Of a DNA stretch of 64,000 bases, positions 25,792-35,396 are shown piece by piece. The stretch lies in contig NZ_JBPODZ010000001.1 in assembly GCF_052060015.1 (NCBI RefSeq), positions 62,001 to 126,000 on the forward strand, given 5' to 3'. Positions within the stretch are counted from its first letter, which is position 1. Each line of letters starts with the position of its first letter. The notes beneath the pieces are model-generated. The model ran no database searches and was not told the origin of the DNA. It saw only the letters and a program-made list of their open reading frames with translations. The DNA is from Arhodomonas sp052060015 (GTDB taxonomy: Bacteria; Pseudomonadota; Gammaproteobacteria; Nitrococcales; Nitrococcaceae). The position numbers and the translations under genes are program-made.

Positions 25792-28700
25792 ATGGATGGA
25801 ACCCAACCCCGCGGGAACCGGCGGATCCTCGTCCGCCTGTGTGTCGTCCTTTCGCTGATGGCGGCCTGCCTCGCCTCTGCCGATGCCGCCGAAACGGTGG
25901 AATGGCTGCAGGGCCGGCTCGGGTCGGACGGGCGGATCCACGCCCCCGGTGACATGGCGACTCCCTTTCAGTCCACCGCCGAGGCGGTGCGTGCCCTGGC
26001 AGCGGAGACGCCGGACTGGCCCGGGCTGGATGACGCGGGTGCCTACCTCGATGGCGATCCCCACGCCACTACCACGCGCCTGGCCCGCCGTGTGCTCGCG
26101 CGCCGCGCCGTCGGCACCGATGCCGGGGCGGTGATCACGCGCCTGCTGGAACAGCAGAACCGTGACGGCGGATTCGGTGAGCGCAGGGGCTTCCACTCCA
26201 CGGCGCTCGACACGGCGCTGGCCCTGGAGGCATTGGCGGTGAAGGGGGGTGGCAATGGTGAGGCGATTGCGGGCGCCGTTTCCTTCCTGGCGGCCGCGCA
26301 GGGTGAAGGCGGCGGATGGCCGTTCGCGGAGGGGCAACCCGCCTCCGTCTATGTGACCGCCCGTGTTGTTGCTGCCCTGTGGCCAGCGCGCCGACAGCTC
26401 GACGTTGCGGGCCTGATCGGCCGCGCCCGCGATTTCCTGTTGGGTGAGCGCGACCCTGGCGGCGGCTGGGGCAATACCTTGGATACCGCCATGGTGCTCG
26501 CGGCCCTGGCGCCTACGACGCCCGACCGGGATCCGCTCGAGGCCGATGGGCAACGCCTCGAAGACGCGCGCTTGGCCAATGGCAGCTGGGACGACGACGT
26601 CTTCCTAACCGCGCTCGCCTTGCGGGCGCTGGCTGCCGCTGCCGCCCCCTATGCGGACTTCGGGGTCATCGACGGCCGGGTGATTGATGGCGAGACCGGG
26701 GCGTCACTGCAGGGGGTGGCGGTCCGGCTCGACGGGGGCGCTGGCCACGCGGGTGCCACGAACGGGCAGGGTCGGTTCCGACTGGCGGACATTCCTCCCG
26801 GTTCCTACGAGTTGTCGCTGGCGCGCGAGGGATATCGGGAGGTCAGCACGGCGATCGCTGTGCGTGCCGGCAGCCGCATCGACATGGGCACCCTGCGTCT
26901 GCTCCGCGCGGCCGGCGACATGGACACCACCACCGTTACCGGTCGCGTCACCCGCGCCGATAACGGCGACCCCATCCGCGGGGTGATGGTGGGCGTGGTC
27001 GGGACGAGCCATCGTTCCGAGACCGACGCGGATGGCCGCTATCAAATCGACAGCCTGCCGCCGGGCGAGGTGACGCTCAGCGCTGAAAGGGCCGGGTTTC
27101 GTGGCGCGGAGGCTAGCGCCAAGCTGGTCGCCGGCCAGGTTTCCGTGTTCTCCCCCGCCCTGCGGCAGGCGGCGTCGCGCGGCGTCACCATTCGCGGTCG
27201 CGCCGTGCGGCAGGACGACGGCACCCCCGTGGAGGAGGTGCTCGTGACGGTGGCGCGGGACGGGACGACCCTGGCCGAGCGTCGTACCGATGCCACCGGT
27301 GCCTACCGCATTGAGGGCTTGTCGCCCGGGGCGTTCTCCCTCACTGCGGAGCACGGCGATTATTGGCCGGTGAGCGCCGCAGCTACTGGCGGGGAACAGG
27401 CGGTGCTGCAATTCTCGCCGGAGCTCCGCTCGATTACGGAGGAGCCCCCGCCGGTGAAGCGGACGGGCGGTGTCCGTCTCGTGGTCCGAGATGCCGTCAG
27501 TGGCCAGACCCTCGAAGGGGCGGAGGTCACGGTCTCTGCCGTTGACGGGGCCCATTCCGGGCGCACCAACGCGGAGGGCGAGCTGCTGCTGGACGGCCTT
27601 CCCGCCGGAGCCGCCACGTTGGTCGTCTCCGCCTCCGGCTTCCGCGAACGTACCGCCAGCATGGAGATCCCCGCGGGCGCGGTCCTAGTGCTCGGGGAGG
27701 TCGCCCTGCGTCCTGTTGGCCAGGGGGATAAGGCCGATGTCTCCGGTCGCGTGATCGACGCGGCTCACGGAGAGCCCCTGAGGGGCGTACGGGTAGAGGC
27801 CGTCTTTGGCGGGGAGACGGAATCCATGGAGACCCCCGCCGATGGCCGCTTTGCCTTGTCCGGGCTCGACGGCGGCGCGGGCCGTCTGCGGTTGTCGCAT
27901 CCCGGCCATGAGCCGGTGGAGCTCGGCCTCATCCTTATCCCGGGACGGGAAAACGACACGGGTGACCTGCGTATGCGTCCGGCAGCGGTCACCGAGCTCC
28001 GTCCGGACTTGGTGGTGGAGTCCTTGGACGCCTCCGCGCTGCGGCACGACCCGCAGACGCTTGCTGTGGACGGCACCATAGAGGTCGGGGTCGGCAATGC
28101 CGGTAGCGCATCGGCCGACGCGCCGGTGGAGGTGCTCGTCTACCGCGATACCGATGCCGACGGCGCCTTTGACCCGGACACCGATAAGCTGCTCGGGGCA
28201 GACCTCCTCGCGGTCGGACCCGACACTGGCGAGGTCGCCACCCTTCGGGTGCCGGTGGACGGGCAGCTGCCCTTTCGGGACGCGCCCGTGCGCGTCTGGG
28301 TCGATAGCGGCGAGGCCCATGTTGAGCTTGATGAGGCTAACAACCACGCCTCGAGTGCCGGTAGCTGTGGTGCCGACGAGGACGGTGTGGTGGTGGACCT
28401 GGCCATGTGCATGGACGGCTCAGGGAGTGTGAGCGGCTCCGACTTCCAGCTGCAACTGGAGGGTACCGCCGCGGCAGTCGAGAATCCCGACGTATTTCCC
28501 CACGACGGTTCAGTGCGATTGACCGCTCTGCAGTTCTCCAGCGGGACTCGCCTGGAAATCGCGCCGACACCGATCACGCGGGAGAGTGCTCCAGAGGTGG
28601 CGGAGCGTATCCGGGATATCCGCAAGCGTGGCGGTGGCACCAGCATCCATAGCTGTATTAAAAACGCCACCGCGACGCTTCAAGAGGCCACACCGGCCAG

Positions 28701-30420
28701 CGCCATCCAGGTGATCGACGTCTCCACCGACGGCCGATCCAGCCAGGGGGCCGCTGAGCGTGCCGCGGCAGACGCCCGTGACGCCGGCATCGATACCCTT
28801 AACGCCATCGGCGTGGGCAGCGGCATCGACGAAGGCCTGCTCGAGGCCATCGTTTTCCCGAAACCGCCCGGTGGGCGGCGCGGCTTCGTCGAGTTGATCG
28901 ACGAGTACGCCGGCTACGAGGAGGCAATATTCGCCAAGGTGGACCGAGAGGTGCGGGTAATCGATCTGACCGTTGGGGGCCTTGCCGTGGCGGACGGTGG
29001 TGCCGACGATTCGGTTTCCGTGTCCATGGTGATCGGCAATGCGGGCAGCGGTGACTCTCCAAGTGATGTCGCTGTGCGTCTTCACGCCTTCAACGTCGAC
29101 GGTGACAGGGTCTGGGAGGATGACCTGACGGTCGGTGCTCTTCCGGCCGGGGCCTTTCAGCGCGTCGTTCATGCCGCTGACCTCCCGCCTGGCGCCCATA
29201 GCGTGACCGCCGTCATCGATCCAGCCGAAGAGGTCACGGAGTGCAACCGCGGCAACAATAAGGTCGAGTCGACGGTCGGCACACACCTGGGCGCCCTGAG
29301 TCTCGAAACCGACGCGGATACCTACCGCCCGGCCAGTGAGGTGGGGATTACCGTGACCTTGCGTAACGAGGGGGCCCTGCAAGGCCGCTTCCGGCCGGTG
29401 CTGCGGGTGGCGGATGGCGCGGGTACGACGGTGACGGAGCTCGCTGACCCCGGCGCCTACCACTTGGCCCCGGCAGAGAGCACGGAGTTGTCCCTGTCCT
29501 GGCCCGCTGGCGACCGTTTGGCCGGCGCGTACCGGGTCTCCGGTGTCCTGCTGGATCGCGACGGAGAAACGGTGGATCAGGCCGTGGCGCCGTTCCGGAT
29601 CGTCCATGGCGACCTCGCGCAGCCCCTCGCTACCCTCGACCTCGGCAGCGACCGCCCCGTGTACCACGTCTCTGACGAGGTGCTGTTGGAAAGCCTCGTC
29701 AACAATGACACCGGTAATACCATGATCCGCGACGCCGAGCTGCGGATCACCGTCACCGGGCCCGGGGATAGGATCGTCTTTACCACGAAGGGGAGGGTGT
29801 CCGCCCTGGGGCCGTCGGCGCAACGCCGGTTGTTTGACGAGTTGGTCCTCGAGGGGGCAGAGGAGGGTGTCTACCGGGCGCAAGGTGAGCTCATCAGTGA
29901 CTCCGACACGCTGCTCGCCGGCGCCGTCACTGAGTTCGAGGTCGCGGCGGAGCCGGACCGCGCCATTGTCGGCAAGGTGGACGTCATCCCCGGCGACGCC
30001 CCCGGCGAACCATCGGCCTGCCGGTTCACAGTCCGCAACCATGGGCCCACCGACTTCCCCGCCCTTGCAGTCCGCTATCTCCAGGCGGACGCGGAGCAGG
30101 CGCGGTCCAGACGGCTCGCCACGGCGACGCTTGAGCTTTTGGCCGGGGAGGCCCACGAGGAAACCCATCCCGCGACCGCATGGAGCGGAAACGCGGAAGG
30201 GCACCACTGCGTGCTCCGGGCCCGTGTTGGAAGCCGCTGGCGAACGCTCGATTACGCCCGATTGCCGGTGCGGAAGGCCCCGGTGGCGGTGGATGTCGCG
30301 AACGGCCCCGCGCTGGCGGCGCTGGTGGCCGCGTTGGCATTGATGGCCTTGTTTAGCGGACGGGGAGGTCGCCTCGGCAACGGGGCAGGTAGTGGTGGGG
30401 GGAGCGGCCGAAGCCGCTAG
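25792..30420 (+). CDS. Giant exported toroid/CarboxypepD_reg/CARDB/VWA protein
   Basis: 1542 residues from the ATG at 25792 (GAAGGAAGG upstream). Signal peptide 1-34 (LCVVLSLMAACLASADAA). Residues ~50-280 show alpha/alpha-toroid repeats of the terpene-cyclase/prenyltransferase type, each with a Gly-rich motif (QNRDGGFGE, EGGGWPF, GGGWGNTLDT). Five carboxypeptidase-regulatory-like beta domains follow at about 288-373, 380-458, 465-546, 560-641 and 648-730. CARDB-like domains lie at ~736-860 and ~1057-1160. A VWA domain with intact metal motif MDGSGSVS lies at ~865-1055. Two more beta domains and a C-terminal membrane helix (VAALVAALALMALF, ~1510) end the protein. It is probably anchored in the inner membrane and faces outward. 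No catalytic residue is evident. The transglutaminase-like gene 32 bp downstream is the likely partner. Confidence 0.75.
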   Translation: MDGTQPRGNRRILVRLCVVLSLMAACLASADAAETVEWLQGRLGSDGRIHAPGDMATPFQSTAEAVRALAAETPDWPGLDDAGAYLDGDPHATTTRLARRVLARRAVGTDAGAVITRLLEQQNRDGGFGERRGFHSTALDTALALEALAVKGGGNGEAIAGAVSFLAAAQGEGGGWPFAEGQPASVYVTARVVAALWPARRQLDVAGLIGRARDFLLGERDPGGGWGNTLDTAMVLAALAPTTPDRDPLEADGQRLEDARLANGSWDDDVFLTALALRALAAAAAPYADFGVIDGRVIDGETGASLQGVAVRLDGGAGHAGATNGQGRFRLADIPPGSYELSLAREGYREVSTAIAVRAGSRIDMGTLRLLRAAGDMDTTTVTGRVTRADNGDPIRGVMVGVVGTSHRSETDADGRYQIDSLPPGEVTLSAERAGFRGAEASAKLVAGQVSVFSPALRQAASRGVTIRGRAVRQDDGTPVEEVLVTVARDGTTLAERRTDATGAYRIEGLSPGAFSLTAEHGDYWPVSAAATGGEQAVLQFSPELRSITEEPPPVKRTGGVRLVVRDAVSGQTLEGAEVTVSAVDGAHSGRTNAEGELLLDGLPAGAATLVVSASGFRERTASMEIPAGAVLVLGEVALRPVGQGDKADVSGRVIDAAHGEPLRGVRVEAVFGGETESMETPADGRFALSGLDGGAGRLRLSHPGHEPVELGLILIPGRENDTGDLRMRPAAVTELRPDLVVESLDASALRHDPQTLAVDGTIEVGVGNAGSASADAPVEVLVYRDTDADGAFDPDTDKLLGADLLAVGPDTGEVATLRVPVDGQLPFRDAPVRVWVDSGEAHVELDEANNHASSAGSCGADEDGVVVDLAMCMDGSGSVSGSDFQLQLEGTAAAVENPDVFPHDGSVRLTALQFSSGTRLEIAPTPITRESAPEVAERIRDIRKRGGGTSIHSCIKNATATLQEATPASAIQVIDVSTDGRSSQGAAERAAADARDAGIDTLNAIGVGSGIDEGLLEAIVFPKPPGGRRGFVELIDEYAGYEEAIFAKVDREVRVIDLTVGGLAVADGGADDSVSVSMVIGNAGSGDSPSDVAVRLHAFNVDGDRVWEDDLTVGALPAGAFQRVVHAADLPPGAHSVTAVIDPAEEVTECNRGNNKVESTVGTHLGALSLETDADTYRPASEVGITVTLRNEGALQGRFRPVLRVADGAGTTVTELADPGAYHLAPAESTELSLSWPAGDRLAGAYRVSGVLLDRDGETVDQAVAPFRIVHGDLAQPLATLDLGSDRPVYHVSDEVLLESLVNNDTGNTMIRDAELRITVTGPGDRIVFTTKGRVSALGPSAQRRLFDELVLEGAEEGVYRAQGELISDSDTLLAGAVTEFEVAAEPDRAIVGKVDVIPGDAPGEPSACRFTVRNHGPTDFPALAVRYLQADAEQARSRRLATATLELLAGEAHEETHPATAWSGNAEGHHCVLRARVGSRWRTLDYARLPVRKAPVAVDVANGPALAALVAALALMALFSGRGGRLGNGAGSGGGSGRSR

Positions 30421-30452
30421 CGTGCAGGAATCAACCCCAGGGAAGGGATGCC

Positions 30453-33409
30453 ATGAACAGCCTGTTTGCCATGGATTCGGGCACCGCGCCCCGCTGGATG
30501 CGGGCGGTGGCCTTCGTCGTTGCAGTGGCCTTTGCCAGCCTTGTCCTACAGCCCACAGCCGTAGCCGCCAGGGATGTCCTTTCCGGCATGGACGACACCG
30601 TCCGGTCCCTCCCGGCCGGGGTGGATCTGCCCGCGGTCCTGGAGCGGACCCGAAAGCTGCTGGAATCGGTGCGCGCCGGCCTCGATAGCGGTGTTTCCAC
30701 GGAAACCGCGGAGGCGGCGCTCGCTGATCTGCGGGGCCGGCTGCATCGCCTGGACCGCCGGGAGATGGAGTCCTTTCGCGCCCTGGGAAGGCGGTTGGAG
30801 GAGCGGGGTTACTCGCCCGATCTCCTCGCGCGGCACGAGGATACGGTTCGCTCGTACCGCGCTGAAATGGATGCCCTGCTAGGGACTCTGGAGGCCCTCG
30901 AGAAGGCGCGTACGGTGGCGGACAAGCGACGGGTCCTCCGCGATATGGAGTTCGAGGCGCGGCAGGGGCTGACAACGCACCAACGCCGTAAACCCAACAC
31001 GCCCGAACCGCCGCTGCCCCACCACAGCCGACAGCCGGCCCCGGACAACTTGCCGCGTATCGACAAAGAACAGTTCGAGGCGCAGTCGGGAAAGTCCGCT
31101 GGCGGCAGGGCGCTCTCACTCAATGACATGGCGATCACGGACGCACATGGCGGTGGCGGGGAAGGCGATTTCCTCGGGGAAACCATAGAGGTGGCCCTTA
31201 CCGATGCGGTCCGTGAGCGGGCCGCGGCCCTGGGTCATGACCCGGTGGCGATCTACCACTGGGTGCGCAACCGGGTCCAATGGATCCCTTCGTGGGGTGC
31301 GCTCCAGACCGCCGCCGACACGCTGTCGAGCCGGCGCGGCAATGCCATGGACATCGCCGGCCTGACGATCTCGTTGCTACGTGCCTCCGGCATACCCGCC
31401 CGATATGTCCACGGCACGATCGATGTGCCGGCGGATCGGTTCCGGAACTGGGCCGGTGGATTCTCCGACATCCATGCGGCTATGGACTACGCAGCCTCCG
31501 GGGGCATCCCGGTCACGGGGCTCGCTAGTGGTGGCGAGGTCACCCATGTGCGCATGGAGCACGTCTGGGTGGAAGCCAAGCTCGACTACCTCCCCTCCCG
31601 GGGCGCGGTGAACCGTGAGCCCGATAGCTGGGTGGCCGTGGGGCCGAGCTTCAAGCAGTACGACTATCGCGATGGCCTCGACGTCCTATCCATCGCAGGG
31701 CTCGACGCGGAGGCCCTGGGCGGGGCCTTCGCCGACAGTGGCGAGATCGATGAACAAGAAGGCTGGGCGCGCGATCTCGAGCCCGCCATCGTCGAGGATG
31801 CCCGCGACCAAGCCGAAGAAGCACTTCGCGAGTATGTCGAGAACCGGATGAACGATCCCGCCGTCGGCGATATCGTCGGCGGTCGACGGGTCATCGTCGA
31901 GGAGTTCCCGGCGGTACCGTCCTCACTGCCCAATCGCATCGTCACCCGCGGCGCGGTCTACGCCGAGCTCCCGGACGAGCTACGCCCCCGGCTTACCCTC
32001 GGCATCGGCACGGACGTCACCAATCGTCCCCTGCACAGTGAGCGCTTCCCGTGGGCGGCCCTGAACAACCGGCGGGTGACCCTGTCATTCCGGCCAGCCT
32101 CCGACGATGACCGCAGGGCCCTCGAGGAGATGGTCTCTCAAGGCGATCCCGGCGATTCCCCTTCACTTCCGGAATCCATACCCGCCTACCTGATCCGCGT
32201 CATCCCGGAAATCCGGGTCGAGGGCGAAGTGGTTGTCGAGGGTGCAGCCATGCAGCTCGGGGAGGAAGTGGACTTTGCCTTCGGCGTGAACGACCCCGTC
32301 ATGGGGAGTCGCCATTACAGCTCCCCGGTAGTGGCGGGATCGTACCTCGCCATCGCTGTCGCCGGCGGCGGCGTCCCCCGCGCGGCCTTAGAGGACGTGC
32401 GTACACGCCTGGAAGAAACCCGTGACGTCCTCGAGGGGGGAGATGACGCACTGCGCGCCGGCCTGACCCGGGACGACCTACTGGGTGATATGTTCCACGC
32501 CGGTACCATAGGCTACTTCGCCCAGTACGAAGGCCTCTCCCACATCGCTGCGCAGGTGCAGGACGCCCACTTTCAGCTCTCCACGTCGGTGGGTACCTTC
32601 GGCTATGTGCCCAAGGTGCAGTACCTATTCGGGATCCCCCGCCTCATGGAGCCTGGCGGCGTGGAGATGGACCTGGACCGGGTCTCGAGCGTGACCACCC
32701 TCGAAGGTGCAGAAGACGGGGCCCGCGCAGACTTCGTTTTCCAGCTGGGCGCGATCTCTTCCGCCCTGGAGACGCGGTCCCCGAGCAGCTTTTCACCCAG
32801 GACCCGGAGCAGCCGCTTGACGGAGTCTCCGCGGTCAAGGCCCTGCAAAAGGCGGGAGTGCAGGGCCAGCGCATCTACCACATCACCGAGGAAAACCGCG
32901 ACACTGCACTGCCCAACATCCACCACAACCCTGAAACGATGGCGGAGATCCGCTCCGCGTTGGCCACCGGCAAGGAGGTCATCACCCACACCGACGCAGT
33001 CTCAGTGCCTGGCTGGAGCGGTGCCGGGTACGTAATATTCGATCCCAAGACAGGCGCCGGCGCTTGGAAGATCGGGGGTGGTGTCAATGGCGGGTCCCTT
33101 GATCTTTGGGAACACGGGAAAACGCTATTCTGGGCATTGCTTGGGGAATATGGAGGCAAGTTAGGAGACTTGCTCAATAATGCGAAGAGCTTTCTTGATC
33201 ATACGGTCACCGTGTATGAATTGGTGAAGAATTGCCCTACAGTACATACTATTATGGCCATCATTTCCATAACCATGATGCAAATTAAGTTCGCGGTCAT
33301 TGGCGTTGCATTCGCAAAACTGGGGCCTGTTGTTTTGTTGTCGTATGCGTTGATAGTTGCCTCAATAATGGCAAAAGTTACGGAACAGTGGGCAAAGAAA
33401 TGCGTATAG
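30453..33409 (+). CDS. Large transglutaminase-like exported protein, frameshifted near 32773
   Basis: Signal peptide at 1-39 (VAFVVAVAFASLVLQPTAVAA), then a coiled-coil-like region to ~170. A transglutaminase-like core at ~260-400 has AIYHWVRNRVQWIP, RRGNAMDIAGLTISLLRASG, EHVWVEAKLDY and VAVGPSFKQYDYRDG. The usual nucleophile position after GN is Ala (about 298). The frame breaks near 32772-32774: upstream codons read SSALET, then the +2 frame continues AVPEQLFTQDPEQPLDGVSAV and on to 33409. One base appears to be missing. If unshifted, the product would be ~985 residues, ending in an AT-rich, hydrophobic segment (IMAIISITMMQIKFAVIG, then VVLLSYALIVASIMA). Without correction the first frame runs to 33035 as an Arg/Ser-rich artefact. 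Function unknown. Confidence 0.7.
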
Positions 33410-33669
33410 TTTATGGAATTTTGAGGGTGTTGCTAACTTCGGTTCATCTGTTTCAGGGACTCGTGTCTAGTACGGCGGACCTTAAGGTAGCTACGGGAAT
33501 AGCGGTGATACTAATTGCCGCCCAGATTTATCCGCCTGCGGTTTTTGCGAGAACGTTTCGTGTAAATCCCGCGATTTTCGGTTTGCTAGGCTCGCTTGTA
33601 TGGATTGTCGTGGCAATCCTCGAAATGCCGGCAGATTTTGAAAGTCCTTTCACGAATCGGGTGGGCTAA
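33400..33669 (+). CDS. Small membrane protein, possible partner of the upstream C-terminal tail
   Basis: 89 residues from the ATG at 33400, overlapping the previous stop. Three hydrophobic segments (YGILRVLLTSVHLFQGLV, KVATGIAVILIAAQIYPPAV, AIFGLLGSLVWIVVAILEM). Base composition is clearly AT-richer than the flanks, like the 3' end of the preceding gene. I do not recognise a family. The position, overlap and composition resemble an immunity gene after a polymorphic toxin tip; this is inference. Confidence 0.45.
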   Translation: MRIVYGILRVLLTSVHLFQGLVSSTADLKVATGIAVILIAAQIYPPAVFARTFRVNPAIFGLLGSLVWIVVAILEMPADFESPFTNRVG

Positions 33670-33772
33670 TATGTTCCCCAAGAGTATGGTTTCTGGTGGG
33701 AATCGGGATGGGAAGGACACGCCTGCCTAGCGGGTTGCGTGGAATTCTTGTTGTCGTTGCGGAGGAACCGAG

Positions 33773-34567
33773 CTATGGCCTTCGTTCGGCGAGTGCCGGG
33801 CGAGGTGGTAACTCGCCGAATCCCCAGCGCCCGATTCCCGGGAGCGTGATCCCGGGGGGCCAGGGCCGGAACCCGAATGCCAAGCCGAGGAGGTTTATCT
33901 CGACGCCCTCGCTGCGGGCGAGGGTCACGCCCAGCAGGCCCCCCAACGATACCTGCCAGCCGGTGCCACTGGGTGTCGGGGCGACGAGGCGGGTGCCCAG
34001 GTAGTCCTTGCCGATGGCGGTGGGCGGGAGGGTTATCTGCAGCGCCGGTACTTCCCGGGCCACCCAGGCGGTGAAGGTGTTGCTGTTGGGGCCGGGCCAC
34101 AGCCGGTATTCGTCGGCATGGGGATAGCGTTCCACCGCGCTGTGGACTTCGGCGACCAGCGTCTCGGCAGCGGTACCCCGGTGGTCGGCCAGCAGTTGTG
34201 GCGGGCTGTTGAACCAGGTGCGGTCGGGGGCGCCCGGGCCGGAGGAGACGGCGCTCCGGCCACGACGGTGGTGCCAGCCCAGTACCTGGTGGACGGTATA
34301 GCTCGAGGCGCCCTTCTCCTTGGTGGCGATCCAGGTATGCACGGCGAAGATACCGCGCCAGTCGAAGGCCCGGGCGGCGTACACCTGCACCACAGCCGCC
34401 GGGTGATCAGCGGGTTCCGGTGCAAGGCCGGTGGGGGACCGGTCGGCCTCGTACCACTGGCCTCCCAGGGAGACCTCGCCGCCGATGACCACTATGGCGG
34501 GGCCGACGAGCAGTACGGCGAGCAGGAGTAGGAGGCGTCGTAACCAGCGCTTTGGGGGTGATGACAT
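33773..34567 (-). CDS. DUF3750 family protein
   Basis: 264 residues from the ATG at 34567 (MSSPPKRWLRRLLLLLAVLL); a start at 34603 is possible and would add 12 residues. One N-terminal membrane helix. The AFDWRGIFAVHTWIATK segment, YTVHQVLGW and GPNSNTFTAWVAREVP are DUF3750 hallmarks; the histidines and NSNTF suggest an enzyme, but no reaction is assigned. Probably faces the periplasm. Confidence 0.75.
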   Translation of the reverse strand: MSSPPKRWLRRLLLLLAVLLVGPAIVVIGGEVSLGGQWYEADRSPTGLAPEPADHPAAVVQVYAARAFDWRGIFAVHTWIATKEKGASSYTVHQVLGWHHRRGRSAVSSGPGAPDRTWFNSPPQLLADHRGTAAETLVAEVHSAVERYPHADEYRLWPGPNSNTFTAWVAREVPALQITLPPTAIGKDYLGTRLVAPTPSGTGWQVSLGGLLGVTLARSEGVEINLLGLAFGFRPWPPGITLPGIGRWGFGELPPRPALAERRP

Positions 34568-34599
34568 GAGGCGGGGATTCCGTGTCGCGATGCGACGTG

Positions 34600-34986
34600 T
34601 CAAACGAGCCGAATGGGACCAGGATAGCGACCGACTGTTTTATCCGCCGTCACCAGGAGCAGGCCTTCTTGTTCCGCCTGCGCTACGAGTAGACGGTCAA
34701 ACGGGTCCTTATGGATCTCTGGTAGATGACCTACAGCGATCGCGTGCTTACCTGACACTGCCAACTCGCCGTAGCCATTCTCGAGCAACCCCCTTCGCAA
34801 CACCGCGGCGTCGACCCGGAAGTCCGATCGGTCGAGACCTCGTTTGATCGTGATCTCCCACAGGCTTGCCGCGCTGAATAGCAGTTCGTGGGCCGGGTTC
34901 TCGATGAGCTTCACCGCCTCCTTCGGCAAGCGCTCCGGCAGGCCGGCGGCCCACAAAAGGATCTGGGTATCAAGAAGGAGATGCAT
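34600..34986 (-). CDS. PIN-domain toxin, VapC-like
   Basis: 128 residues. PIN motifs: LLLDTQILLWAAG (first Asp), SAASLWEITIKRG (conserved Glu), HKDPFDRLLVAQAEQEGLLLVTADK (Asp triad). It probably cleaves RNA. It overlaps the Phd-type antitoxin gene upstream by 17 bp, the usual type II order. Residues match the PIN subgroup often paired with Phd/YefM antitoxins. Confidence 0.88.
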   Translation of the reverse strand: MHLLLDTQILLWAAGLPERLPKEAVKLIENPAHELLFSAASLWEITIKRGLDRSDFRVDAAVLRRGLLENGYGELAVSGKHAIAVGHLPEIHKDPFDRLLVAQAEQEGLLLVTADKTVGRYPGPIRLV

Positions 34987-35227
34987 CATCCGCACCAAAT
35001 ATCGCGTGGATCTCGGCCTCCCCCATGCGGTCGAAGTCCTCCGGCACTTCGATCTCACCGGCTAGGAAGCCGAGTCGTTTGGCCCTCTCTGCTGTAGGGG
35101 CATCCACGCGGGATACCCGTGCAATCGGCTTGCCCGCCTTGGAGATAATGAACGGCTCACCGCGTTGGACGGCCTCAAGGAGCCGTGAGAGATTCGTCTT
35201 CGCATCGTGGATGTTGACTGTTTGCAT
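34970..35227 (-). CDS. Phd/YefM-type antitoxin
   Basis: 85 residues from the ATG at 35227 (MQTVNIHDAKTNLSRLLE); an ATG at 35242 adds five. The N-terminal DNA-binding half has AVQRGEPFIISKAGKPIARV, typical of Phd/YefM; the C-terminal half (EIEVPEDFDRMGEAEIHAIF) should wrap the PIN toxin. It is expected to repress its own operon. Confidence 0.88.
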   Translation of the reverse strand: MQTVNIHDAKTNLSRLLEAVQRGEPFIISKAGKPIARVSRVDAPTAERAKRLGFLAGEIEVPEDFDRMGEAEIHAIFGADDASPS

Positions 35228-35248
35228 AAGTCTCTTCTGCATAAAGGT

Positions 35249-35261
35249 CTAGTCATACTAG
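35249..35261. promoter_or_regulatory. Palindrome upstream of the Phd/PIN pair
   Basis: CTAGT-CAT-ACTAG, a perfect 5-bp inverted repeat about 20 bp before the antitoxin start, in an AT-rich stretch. Position fits an autoregulatory operator for the Phd-type antitoxin. Confidence 0.35.
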
Positions 35262-35396
35262 CTTAGTTTATTAGGAATCGAGCCTCAATCTGCGCGCCTG
35301 CGTGAATCGACGCAGGGGCCATATCGTCCGCCCTGCTGCATTGAATGATGGCTCGCTGGTAGCGGGATCCCTGTGTCGGCATGCTAGATTACGGGC

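Noticed and set aside
28510..31119. Long minus-strand open frame opposite the giant exported protein
   Set aside because: Pro/Arg/Gly-rich composition and no ribosome site; it is the antisense shadow of GC-rich codons.
32774..33035. Out-of-frame C-terminus of the transglutaminase-like ORF
   Set aside because: It is Arg/Ser/Pro-rich noise after the frame break; the conserved sequence continues in the other frame.
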